From Dyadobacter sp. UC 10 (lineage in GTDB: Bacteria; Bacteroidota; Bacteroidia; Cytophagales; Spirosomataceae), in contig NZ_VSRN01000001.1 of the NCBI RefSeq assembly GCF_008369915.1, positions 5,948,501-6,012,500 on the forward strand: DNA of 64,000 bases, read 5' to 3'. Below the pieces are notes generated by a model. That model was not told where the DNA came from, searched no databases, and saw only the letters and a list, made by a program, of their open reading frames with translations. The position numbers were made by a program, and so were the translations under genes. Below, piece by piece: positions 17,591 through 26,014 of this stretch (positions are counted from its first letter, which is position 1; every line of letters starts with the position of its first letter).

Positions 17591-17614
17591 AGCAGGCTAA
17601 TCCCTGCTTTTTTT
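17591..17614 (+). terminator. Rho-independent terminator after the barrel-like protein
   Basis: AGCAGG (17591-17596) pairs with CCTGCT (17603-17608), followed by seven Ts. Confidence 0.75.
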
Positions 17615-17663
17615 ATGTAAATTGATCAGGTTTCAATACACATTTCAAAATCAATATCCCGGG

Positions 17664-20600
17664 GTGTTTAAAGTATATAGTTCTTCGGCAGGCTCAGGTA
17701 AGACTTACACACTTACCAAAGAATATCTGAAATTAGCGCTCAGTGCTACTTCTGAGACTTATTTCAAACACATTCTGGCAGTTACCTTCACCAATGCCGC
17801 GGCCAACGAGATGAAGGACCGCATTCTTTTGATGTTACGGACATTCTCGGAGCAGCGTCCGGGTGGAGATGTGCATCCGATGATGAAGGATATTATTGCG
17901 GAGCTGTTTCCTGATACTGCGTCGGATAAGGAGCTGTTTGAGGCAGCGATCGAATTGCTTTCCCAGCGTGCGCAAAGCGTTTTTGCGCAAATCATGCACC
18001 GTTACTCTGATTTCTCGGTCATGACGATCGATAAATTTACCCAGCGGCTGATCAGCAGTTTTACCGATGAGTTGGGCATTCCCTTCGTATTCGAAACACA
18101 GCTGGATGCCGATCTGCTGGATGATGCAGTTAACCGGGTGCTGGCACGCATTGGACAGGAGGGAGAGGAAGTTTTGACCGATATTGTTGAGAAATATTAT
18201 CGGGAAAATGCGGAGGAAGGCAAAAGTTGGGGAACCTTACCTATGCAAATCCGGGACACGTCGGGTACTCTGCTGAATGAGCAGAGCTATCTGCAAATGA
18301 AGCGGGTAGCAGATCTGAAAATGGAAGACTGGATCAGCATTCGCAACCAAATGAGAGCATATGTACGTGATCATGAGGCTAGTATGCTGAAACTTTCGCT
18401 GAATGCGTTTAGTCTTATCCAATCTACCTACCTGACTGAAAAGGATTTTCATCAAAGCGGAAGGGGCATTTACGGTTATTTTCGCGACCGCTCGGAGAAC
18501 AAGAAATTGTGGGCAGAGCCGAATTCCTACGTTTACAAGACAATAGGGGAAGGCGTCTGGTATGGCGCGAAAACGGCGGTTTTAATCCGCGACGAGATCG
18601 AGCGCATTCGCACCGACCTGGAAAACTATTTTAACCAGATTGAAAACAAGCGGCTGGCGGAATCGGGTAAGATCACCCTCTACAATCAGCTCGATCGCCA
18701 CATTTATCAGCTGTCGCTTTTAGGAGAAGTCAGGAAAGAATTTGACGCGCTGCTGCGTCAGAACAATCAGGTACACATTTCAGATTTTAACCGCAAGATC
18801 GTTGAAATTGTGGCGAAGGAGCCGGTTCCTTTTATTTTTGAAAGGCTGGGCGAAAAGTATAATCACATTTTAGTCGACGAATTTCAGGATACTTCGAAAC
18901 TGCAATTCGCCAACTTACTTCCGCTTATTGAAAATGCATTGTCGGGCGGCTATTTTAACCTGGTGGTGGGTGATGCAAAACAGTCGATTTACCGGTTCAG
19001 GGGCGGAGATATGGATTTGATCCTTCATCTGGCTCAAAACCAGGTAGCGCAACTGGCCTCGGTTTTCGGCTCGGATTCTTTTCACGCTGAGCGCCTGGCA
19101 AGCATTGGCAATTATTTGCAGGTCAACCATTTAAAGGTTAACAGGCGAAGTTTTCGTGAAGTGACCGCGTTCAATAATGATTTCTTTGGTTTCGTCGCAG
19201 ATCTGCTTGGAGAAGAATATCCGCTGATCAGGGAGGTTTATGACCAGAATTTCCAGCAGGAAATACCTGATAATGCACAAACGGGCGGACACGTGGAAGT
19301 AGAATTTCTGGAAATGAAAGATCCTTTCGACGAAGGGGGCGAGACGGAAAACGCAGCCGACGGTATGGTGCGGAGATCTATTGAGCTTATCGGTCAGCTC
19401 CGTGCGCAGGGGTTCGACTGGCGGGATATTGCAGTACTTTGCAGGCGCAAGAAAGAGGCAGCAGCACTTGCCAATTTTATGAAAGAAGCTGGTTATCCGT
19501 TGATTTCCGACGACGCGCTATCTCTGAGCTATTCGCGCTCTGTGCATTTTATCGTGTCATTTATGAAGGTATTGCACAGCGCAGACCATCGTCTGGCACG
19601 TTACGAAGCAGCTTATCTCTTTCACCACGTGATCAAAAAGGAAAGTCCGGGACCCGCCGACTACGAGCAGATACGGCTTTTATGCGAAGAGCGTGGATTG
19701 GATTCATTTCTTGAATACTTCAAAAAATGGGACATCAGTCTTACATCTTTCCGTTTGCGCCAGCTCTCGGTTTTTGAACTCGGCGAGCAGTTAATGAAGC
19801 GGTTCGGAATGCTCGAAAGCGGGTTTGAAACCGAATATCTTTTCCGCTTTCTCGATGTAGTCCACGAATTCGGAAACCGGAAAACCAATCATCTGGGCGA
19901 TTTTCTAACCTATTGGGATTCGGCGCGGCATAAGCTTTCCATCACTATTCCCGAAGGCACTGATGCGGTCAGGATCACTACAATTCACAAATCGAAAGGG
20001 CTGGAATACCCGGTCGTGATCATTCCGTATGCCAACTGGAAGGTTACACCCAATGCAAGGCTCGATAAATTGTGGGTTGATCTGGAAAAAATTGATTATG
20101 AAGAGTTTAAAGTTGATGGAGCTCCATCTTATGCTGGCAGAGGGCTAAAAACATCACTGGTATCAGTGGTGAAGGATCTTGAAAATACGCCGGTTGCGGC
20201 GCAATACCAAACTGAAAAGACGCGGGTATTGGTCGAAAACCTCAACCTGCTTTACGTTGCACTGACCCGGCCGGTACAGCGGTTGTACATACTGGCCAAA
20301 AGGGAGCGGAACTGGAACACCGGACAGCAAATTAATAACTGGCTGAAAGAATACTTCTCGCGGCAGGATTTCAAGCCGGAATGGGATGAAAACATATCGG
20401 TATATACCATAGCGGAAGGTAATGCGGCTCCCTGTCATGCACACGTTAAGTCAAACGCGGAGCCGTTTTTGATGCAAAAAGTGCTGAGTAACGACCGCTC
20501 CGACTCCATGCGGCTCCGGAGAATGGCAGACCGGATATTCGATATCCATACTTTCGAAGCCAAGCGCGACCGCGTTCAGAAAATGAAATATCTTTTCACC

Positions 20601-20990
20601 CGGATGAGGACAGTTTCCGATCTCAATCCAACCTTGGGGAAGCTGGTTGGTGAAGGCATTTTAACCCAGAAAGAGACTTCGGAAATGAACGCTGCTGCCA
20701 GTCGAATTTTAGGGAATGAACAGATTAATTCGTTGTATAACAATGAAAACCGGGTGCAGTTTGGCAAAGAGCTGCTGATTCCCGGTGGCAAGCTTCTGCA
20801 TATTGATAGAGCTGTTCAAACGCCAGACGGGACATTTGTATTCATGCTTTTTTCGGCGGCAAAGGATACCGCAGAACCTGAGAGAAATCTTAGGAGAGTT
20901 ATAAAAGCATTTGCATCTACCGGCAAAAGTTCGAAAGGCGTAATCGTGAATCTTGACGATGAAGTAGTAAAATGGGTGGATCTTTTATAA
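17664..20990 (+). CDS. AddA/RecB-like UvrD-family helicase with degenerate nuclease region
   Basis: Superfamily 1A DNA helicase of the AddA/RecB type, expected in double-strand break processing. From GTG 17664 it has 1108 residues, beginning MFKVYSSSAGSGKTY (Walker A). Other motifs are VDEFQDTS (motif II), VVGDAKQSIYRFRGGD, TTIHKSKGLEYPVVII (V) and LLYVALTRPVQRLYIL (VI). The C-terminal part aligns in position with a PD-(D/E)XK nuclease and keeps HIDRAV. Where active enzymes have a VIDYKTG-like strand, this one reads FVFMLFSA, so nuclease activity may be lost. An in-frame TTG at 17622 is possible, but it lies directly against the preceding terminator. No AddB partner is adjacent. Confidence 0.85.
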   Translation: MFKVYSSSAGSGKTYTLTKEYLKLALSATSETYFKHILAVTFTNAAANEMKDRILLMLRTFSEQRPGGDVHPMMKDIIAELFPDTASDKELFEAAIELLSQRAQSVFAQIMHRYSDFSVMTIDKFTQRLISSFTDELGIPFVFETQLDADLLDDAVNRVLARIGQEGEEVLTDIVEKYYRENAEEGKSWGTLPMQIRDTSGTLLNEQSYLQMKRVADLKMEDWISIRNQMRAYVRDHEASMLKLSLNAFSLIQSTYLTEKDFHQSGRGIYGYFRDRSENKKLWAEPNSYVYKTIGEGVWYGAKTAVLIRDEIERIRTDLENYFNQIENKRLAESGKITLYNQLDRHIYQLSLLGEVRKEFDALLRQNNQVHISDFNRKIVEIVAKEPVPFIFERLGEKYNHILVDEFQDTSKLQFANLLPLIENALSGGYFNLVVGDAKQSIYRFRGGDMDLILHLAQNQVAQLASVFGSDSFHAERLASIGNYLQVNHLKVNRRSFREVTAFNNDFFGFVADLLGEEYPLIREVYDQNFQQEIPDNAQTGGHVEVEFLEMKDPFDEGGETENAADGMVRRSIELIGQLRAQGFDWRDIAVLCRRKKEAAALANFMKEAGYPLISDDALSLSYSRSVHFIVSFMKVLHSADHRLARYEAAYLFHHVIKKESPGPADYEQIRLLCEERGLDSFLEYFKKWDISLTSFRLRQLSVFELGEQLMKRFGMLESGFETEYLFRFLDVVHEFGNRKTNHLGDFLTYWDSARHKLSITIPEGTDAVRITTIHKSKGLEYPVVIIPYANWKVTPNARLDKLWVDLEKIDYEEFKVDGAPSYAGRGLKTSLVSVVKDLENTPVAAQYQTEKTRVLVENLNLLYVALTRPVQRLYILAKRERNWNTGQQINNWLKEYFSRQDFKPEWDENISVYTIAEGNAAPCHAHVKSNAEPFLMQKVLSNDRSDSMRLRRMADRIFDIHTFEAKRDRVQKMKYLFTRMRTVSDLNPTLGKLVGEGILTQKETSEMNAAASRILGNEQINSLYNNENRVQFGKELLIPGGKLLHIDRAVQTPDGTFVFMLFSAAKDTAEPERNLRRVIKAFASTGKSSKGVIVNLDDEVVKWVDLL

Positions 20991-21178
20991 CAATTGAATA
21001 ATTTTCACCTTGTATTATTATTTGTCACTTTCTGATCGAATTAGTTTCTGATTGTTACGTAGTTAAATATGTGACAAAACCGGTACTTAATGCCGCCGAC
21101 AGGCTGTAAATGAATATTTTTTCCTGATATTCACGAAATTATTTCAGCTCCGGCCTCATTCTACGACTTCAGATTTGT

Positions 21179-24100
21179 ATGCGATTATCCTTTCAGCGAC
21201 AGGTTTTCCTTGGGATTGCTTTCTCTATTATACTCGTGCTGGTAGTCGGCTTTACCTCTTATAATGCAATTAAAATACAACTCGAAAATACAGGATGGGT
21301 GTATCATACCAGGGAGGTAATGCGCGTGTCGAGTTCATTAAAAAACCAGCTTCTTGCTTCCGAAGCCAATGTGCGCGGCCTCGCAATCACACGTCACGGT
21401 TCCTTTGAAGCCAATTATGCGCAATCGGCGGATAAGGTATGGTCCGAGCTGGATGCGCTGCGAAAGCTCGTACGCGACAACCAGATCCAGGCTGCCCGTG
21501 TAGATTCCCTGTCAATTTTGCTGCACGCCAGGATGGATTTGATGGCTCGTCAGTACGATATTCTTAAAAGTGGTAGCTATGAGCAGGATACCATCAGAAA
21601 ACTGGTTTTGGCGGGCAAGAATGTATCGTCCCTGCTTGAATTTAATTTCCGCCGAATCGAAAATTTGGAAGAAGGTTTGCTGGCGGAACGAGAGCAAAAT
21701 GCGGCAGTAAGCTCGTCAGAAGCAAAGCAATACATACTGATGGGCTGCTCAGCATTTTTATTCGTGATCGTGCTGCTGTATTATTTTATCCGGCGTACCT
21801 ACAATGCACAGACCGCTTCTGAAAAACTGACATTGGAGGCAAACAGGCAATTGGAACGGTTGTCTCTGGAAGATCAGGAGAAAAACTGGATACTTGACGC
21901 AGCGGTAAAATCTGCCGAAACCGTGCGCGGTGAGCCGACGCTCGATCTGCTCTCTGGAAAACTGATCACCAAGCTGGTGGAGCTAACCGGTGCACATGCG
22001 GCTGCGATGTACCTGGTTACGCGGGGTGGCGACAAAATGGAGCTGACTGCTTCTTACGGAATCTCCGCTACCGACCAGGTGCCGGGTTCATTTGATATCG
22101 GAGACGGTTGGCTCGGCCAGCTGGCTGCCGATAAGGTTGGATTCCGAAAACTGGATGTTTCGCCGGCGTTTTTTGCATTAAAGACTTCTTTGGGAACACT
22201 AGCGGAGGGTGCCGTTTTGGTCAAAACGATCTCGTTTCAGGGACAAGTGAAGGCACTTATTGAAATTGGTTACGTAAAGGATCCGGGACAGAAGGTTGTC
22301 AGGGTTCTTGAAATGATATCGGACAGCGTGGCAGTAGCGATCATGGCCGCACGGGCCAGGGAGGTTGCTAACGAGCTTTTGGAAAAAACACAGTTGCAGG
22401 CAGAAGAGCTGGAAAGTCAGCAGGAAGAATTGCGCGTTACTAATGAAGAGCTGATCAGGCAGACGTCGCTTTTGCAGGTTTCCGATGAGGAGCTCCGGTT
22501 ACAGCAGGAAGAGCTGAAGCAAATCAATACAGAGCTTGAAGAAAAGGCATTTCTGCTGGAAGAACAAAAAGGAACCCTTGAAGCCGCGCGTGACCAGATT
22601 CAGATCAAGGCCGATGAACTTGAAAAAAGCGGCAGGTTCAAAAGTGAATTTTTGGCTAATATGAGCCACGAACTGCGCACACCGCTGAATAGTATCCTTA
22701 TTTTATCAAGAATTCTGGGAGAAAATAAAGGATTGCGGATGAGCGAGGAAGAGCAGCGTTATGCGAACGTGATCTACAACTCCGGAAATGACCTGCTGAC
22801 GCTGATTAACGATATTCTGGATCTGGCAAAGGTCGAATCGGGGAAAATCGAGCTAGTCAATGAAGAAGTGAATGTGGGTCTGATCCTGGCGGAGTTGACA
22901 AATACTTTTCACAAGGTCGCTGAAAACAAAGGCCTTCACCTTCGTATCGAAAAGGAGGCATCCTGTCCCGAAATCCTGTTTGTCGACCACGTCCGACTTC
23001 TGCAGATCGTCCGGAACCTATTATCCAATGCGATCAAATTCACGTCTGCGCCGGGCACGGTTTCGCTCCTGATCAGCCAGGAGTCGGGGTATTATCATTT
23101 CACAGTATCGGATACCGGCATTGGTATTCCTCTCGAAAAGCAAAAAGCTATTTTTGAAGCTTTCCAGCAGGCCGACGGTTCTACGAGCCGGAAGTATGGC
23201 GGCACCGGTTTGGGCTTATCCATCAGCCGTGAGTTGGCGAATCTGTTCAAAGGATCGATTTCATTAAAAAGTGAACCGGGGGAAGGTTCTGTTTTCACGC
23301 TTAAAATTCCTGTCAGCTCCGTCGACAACGAAAAGGTCGAAACGAACTCACCGAAACCTGAAAATAAGGTAAGCGAATCCACGTCCGAACCTGTTTCGCA
23401 ACTGAAAGAAAACAGGCTGTTATTGATAGAGGACGATGAAGTATTTGCGGCAGATATGTCGGCAAAAGCGCGCGATAGCGGTTTTGAGGTTAGATTAGCT
23501 ACTGACGGGAAAAGCGGGCTGGAACTGGTGAAAACCTTTAATCCAACTGCAATCATACTGGATATGAACCTGCCGGATATGTCAGGCGACGAGGTTTTGA
23601 AAGAACTTAAGTCAGACACACGCACGAGCCTGATCCCGGTACATACCATTTCTTCGGGCGATTATTTTGATGCAGATATGCTCAAAGGCGGCGCGATCGG
23701 TTTTATGCAAAAGCCGGTTGACCAGAAATCTGCGGTCGATATATTCAATTTGCTTAAACTCGAAGGGAAGGATCTTGAAAAACAGAGAATCCTGCTGATC
23801 GAAGACGATGCCTACCAAAGCAAGTACCTGGGAGATTTTCTCAGCAGCAACAACATATTTGTACTTTACGCCTATTCAGGTAAGGAGGCCCTTGCTGTTT
23901 TGGAAAAACAACCCATTGACGGTATTATCCTGGATGTCAGACTCTCTGATATGAATGGCCTGGACCTGCTCGACGAGATCAAGAGAAATCCTGCGTTGAA
24001 TGAATTGCCTGTGGTAGTGAACACCGCCGAAGACCTTTCAATGACCGACCTGGGCCGGGTAATGAAGTATTCTCATCCGGTTGTGATCAAAACCAAGAAG

Positions 24101-24601
24101 TCCAATGAGCGGCTGCTTGATGAAGTCAAGTTGTTTTTAAAGAGAATAACACCGAAGGTTCCCGTGTCACAGGAATCGAAAATGCATGACAACGGAAGTA
24201 GCGCAGTATATTCAGAGCACGCTTTTGTAGGGCGGAAAATACTGGTTGCAGACGATGATATGCGTAATATTTTTGCTTTGAGCGCTGTTTTGGAGGAGTC
24301 AGGTTTCAAGATCGAGATTGCAACCAATGGAAAAGAGGCGATACAAAAACTGGAAGAACATGCGGATATAGAGCTGGTTCTGATGGATGTGATGATGCCG
24401 GAAATGGACGGAATAGAGGCTACGAAGATCATCAGGACGCACAGCAGCTGGGCCTCGCTTCCGATTATTGCAGTTACGGCGAAGGCAATGCAGGGTGACC
24501 GGGAGCAATGTCTGGCCGCCGGCGCCAACGATTACATTTCCAAGCCGGTAGATATAGACAAGCTGCTTGCGCTCATCAAAGTCTGGCTACATTCCGCCTG
24601 A
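21179..24601 (+). CDS. CHASE3-GAF hybrid histidine kinase with three receiver domains
   Basis: The 1140-residue sensor has a transmembrane segment (about 10-30), a periplasmic CHASE3-like four-helix domain (about 35-180) and a second membrane span (about 186-206). A GAF domain (about 240-395) follows, then a long Glu/Gln-rich coiled coil (about 400-485). HisKA carries phospho-acceptor His497 in ANMSHELRTPLNS, followed by HATPase_c. Three receivers have phospho-acceptors Asp795, Asp919 and Asp1070. It is the first gene of an operon with cheR, cheB and a second hybrid kinase, with very tight junctions. The ligand is unknown. The coiled coil is a possible target for the methyltransferase encoded next. 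Confidence 0.92.
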   Translation: MRLSFQRQVFLGIAFSIILVLVVGFTSYNAIKIQLENTGWVYHTREVMRVSSSLKNQLLASEANVRGLAITRHGSFEANYAQSADKVWSELDALRKLVRDNQIQAARVDSLSILLHARMDLMARQYDILKSGSYEQDTIRKLVLAGKNVSSLLEFNFRRIENLEEGLLAEREQNAAVSSSEAKQYILMGCSAFLFVIVLLYYFIRRTYNAQTASEKLTLEANRQLERLSLEDQEKNWILDAAVKSAETVRGEPTLDLLSGKLITKLVELTGAHAAAMYLVTRGGDKMELTASYGISATDQVPGSFDIGDGWLGQLAADKVGFRKLDVSPAFFALKTSLGTLAEGAVLVKTISFQGQVKALIEIGYVKDPGQKVVRVLEMISDSVAVAIMAARAREVANELLEKTQLQAEELESQQEELRVTNEELIRQTSLLQVSDEELRLQQEELKQINTELEEKAFLLEEQKGTLEAARDQIQIKADELEKSGRFKSEFLANMSHELRTPLNSILILSRILGENKGLRMSEEEQRYANVIYNSGNDLLTLINDILDLAKVESGKIELVNEEVNVGLILAELTNTFHKVAENKGLHLRIEKEASCPEILFVDHVRLLQIVRNLLSNAIKFTSAPGTVSLLISQESGYYHFTVSDTGIGIPLEKQKAIFEAFQQADGSTSRKYGGTGLGLSISRELANLFKGSISLKSEPGEGSVFTLKIPVSSVDNEKVETNSPKPENKVSESTSEPVSQLKENRLLLIEDDEVFAADMSAKARDSGFEVRLATDGKSGLELVKTFNPTAIILDMNLPDMSGDEVLKELKSDTRTSLIPVHTISSGDYFDADMLKGGAIGFMQKPVDQKSAVDIFNLLKLEGKDLEKQRILLIEDDAYQSKYLGDFLSSNNIFVLYAYSGKEALAVLEKQPIDGIILDVRLSDMNGLDLLDEIKRNPALNELPVVVNTAEDLSMTDLGRVMKYSHPVVIKTKKSNERLLDEVKLFLKRITPKVPVSQESKMHDNGSSAVYSEHAFVGRKILVADDDMRNIFALSAVLEESGFKIEIATNGKEAIQKLEEHADIELVLMDVMMPEMDGIEATKIIRTHSSWASLPIIAVTAKAMQGDREQCLAAGANDYISKPVDIDKLLALIKVWLHSA

Positions 24602-24603
24602 TC

Positions 24604-25419
24604 ATGGTTTTAATTGAATATGCACACCTGGAAATTTTGATCACGCAAATCAGGGAAGCGTCGGGATTTGACTTCTCAGGTTATGCCCGGCCATCATTGC
24701 TTCGGCAGGCAAACAGGTACCTGACAAAGTGCAAATTAACATTCGAGGAATTGCTTTCTCAACTGCAACCGGATAGTGCGATCGTTTTTGACCTGATTGA
24801 AGAAATGACGGTCAACTACTCCGAAATGTTCAGGGACCCGGAGTTTTTTATTCGGATTCAAGGCGAGGTGTTTACGTATCTGGAATCTTACCCTGCCCCC
24901 CGTTTCTGGGTAGCGGGATGCGCTTCCGGTGAAGAAGCTTTTTCGCTGGCTATCCTGCTGAAAGAATCGGGCTATCTCGACAGGTCATTGATTTACGCCA
25001 CTGATTTAAACAATAAAGTACTCACAGCAGCGAGGGACGGCGTTTTTACATTGGGTAGTGTGCGTACTTTCTCTGAAAACTATTTACTGGCAAATGGTAA
25101 GAATTCCTTGTCAGATTATTATCACGTTTCCTATAATAAGGCTGTAATATCCCCTGATGTACGCAAGAATATCGTTTTTTCCTTACACGATCTCTCGGGA
25201 GACGGGGTCTTCAATGAATTTCAGTTTATTAGTTGCCGGAATGTGATGATTTATTTTACACTGGAATTAAGGCAGCGTGTATTCAGATTGCTATATGAAA
25301 GCCTCAGTATGCTCGGCTTTCTTTGTCTGGGAAAAAGAGAAACGCTGCGGTACTCGGGTATCGAGCAGAATTTCAGGGTAGTTGATAGTGTTCTAAACAT
25401 TTATCAAAAAATAAAATGA
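24604..25419 (+). CDS. cheR: CheR-type protein-glutamate methyltransferase
   Basis: SAM-dependent methylation of glutamates, normally on chemoreceptors. The 271-residue product has the all-helical N-terminal CheR domain (about 1-70), then the catalytic domain. The SAM loop is GCASGEEAFSLA, the acidic strand is LIYATDLNNKVL, and FISCRNVMIYF closes the family signature. ATG 24604 comes 2 bp after the kinase stop; the longer upstream frame is only the kinase 3' end read out of frame. The stop overlaps the cheB start (ATGA). No chemoreceptor or CheA gene is nearby, so the substrate may be the adjacent hybrid kinases. Confidence 0.92.
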   Translation: MVLIEYAHLEILITQIREASGFDFSGYARPSLLRQANRYLTKCKLTFEELLSQLQPDSAIVFDLIEEMTVNYSEMFRDPEFFIRIQGEVFTYLESYPAPRFWVAGCASGEEAFSLAILLKESGYLDRSLIYATDLNNKVLTAARDGVFTLGSVRTFSENYLLANGKNSLSDYYHVSYNKAVISPDVRKNIVFSLHDLSGDGVFNEFQFISCRNVMIYFTLELRQRVFRLLYESLSMLGFLCLGKRETLRYSGIEQNFRVVDSVLNIYQKIK

Positions 25420-26012
25420 GTGGAATTGCAATGCCTGTGCCGCTTAGTCTGATGCTTTTCGGAGGGTCTTCGGGGAGTATGGGCCTGTTTGAGGAGGTTT
25501 TGAAGCTGGTTAAATACCCGCCCGGGTGCGCACTTATATTTGTATTGCATCGCGGGAAGTCCAGTACTGCTCATTTTCCGGAGTTGTTCAGGAATAAAAC
25601 GGACATTTTCATGAGCGAACCAAATCATCTTGACGAAATAAAACCCAATTGCATTTATTTCGCGCTGCCTGATTACCATTTGCTGATAGGTCCCGATCAC
25701 CGTTTTTATTATGATCTTTCGGACAAGGACTTTTTTTCGAGACCGTCTATTGATGCCACTTTCAGCTCTGCGGCTGTCTCGGGTATTCCGGTCAGAGCTG
25801 CGTTGCTTTTTTCTGGTTCCAGCCGCGATGGCGCTTTTGGATTGCGTTTGCTAGCGGAAAAGGGTTTTACCACTTATGTGCTCGACCCGGCCGAAGCCGG
25901 CTCTGCAAGAATGCCCCACGAAGCGTTAAAGCTTTACGACGGTCACCAGATCATCAGGCGGCAGAATTTTACCATAACTATCAACGATATTTTATATTCA
26001 AAAGGAGTGTAG
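25416..26012 (+). CDS. cheB: CheB-type methylesterase without receiver domain
   Basis: Hydrolyses glutamate methyl esters, and often deamidates glutamine. The 198-residue product consists only of the esterase domain. The triad appears as Ser18 in GGSSGSMG, His45 in VLHRG, and Asp138 in SGSSRDGAFG. Canonical CheB has an N-terminal receiver that controls activity; this one lacks it, so control must come from elsewhere. It overlaps cheR by 4 bp, and the second hybrid kinase starts 2 bp after its stop. Translational coupling across the operon is likely. Confidence 0.92.
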   Translation: MSGIAMPVPLSLMLFGGSSGSMGLFEEVLKLVKYPPGCALIFVLHRGKSSTAHFPELFRNKTDIFMSEPNHLDEIKPNCIYFALPDYHLLIGPDHRFYYDLSDKDFFSRPSIDATFSSAAVSGIPVRAALLFSGSSRDGAFGLRLLAEKGFTTYVLDPAEAGSARMPHEALKLYDGHQIIRRQNFTITINDILYSKGV

Positions 26013-26014
26013 CC

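Noticed and set aside
17622..17663. TTG start giving a longer helicase
   Set aside because: It lies directly against the preceding terminator T-run; GTG 17664 matches homologue starts better, though this is not certain.
23095..23649. 184-codon antisense frame in the hybrid kinase
   Set aside because: Low-complexity Ser-rich product; shadow of the coding strand.
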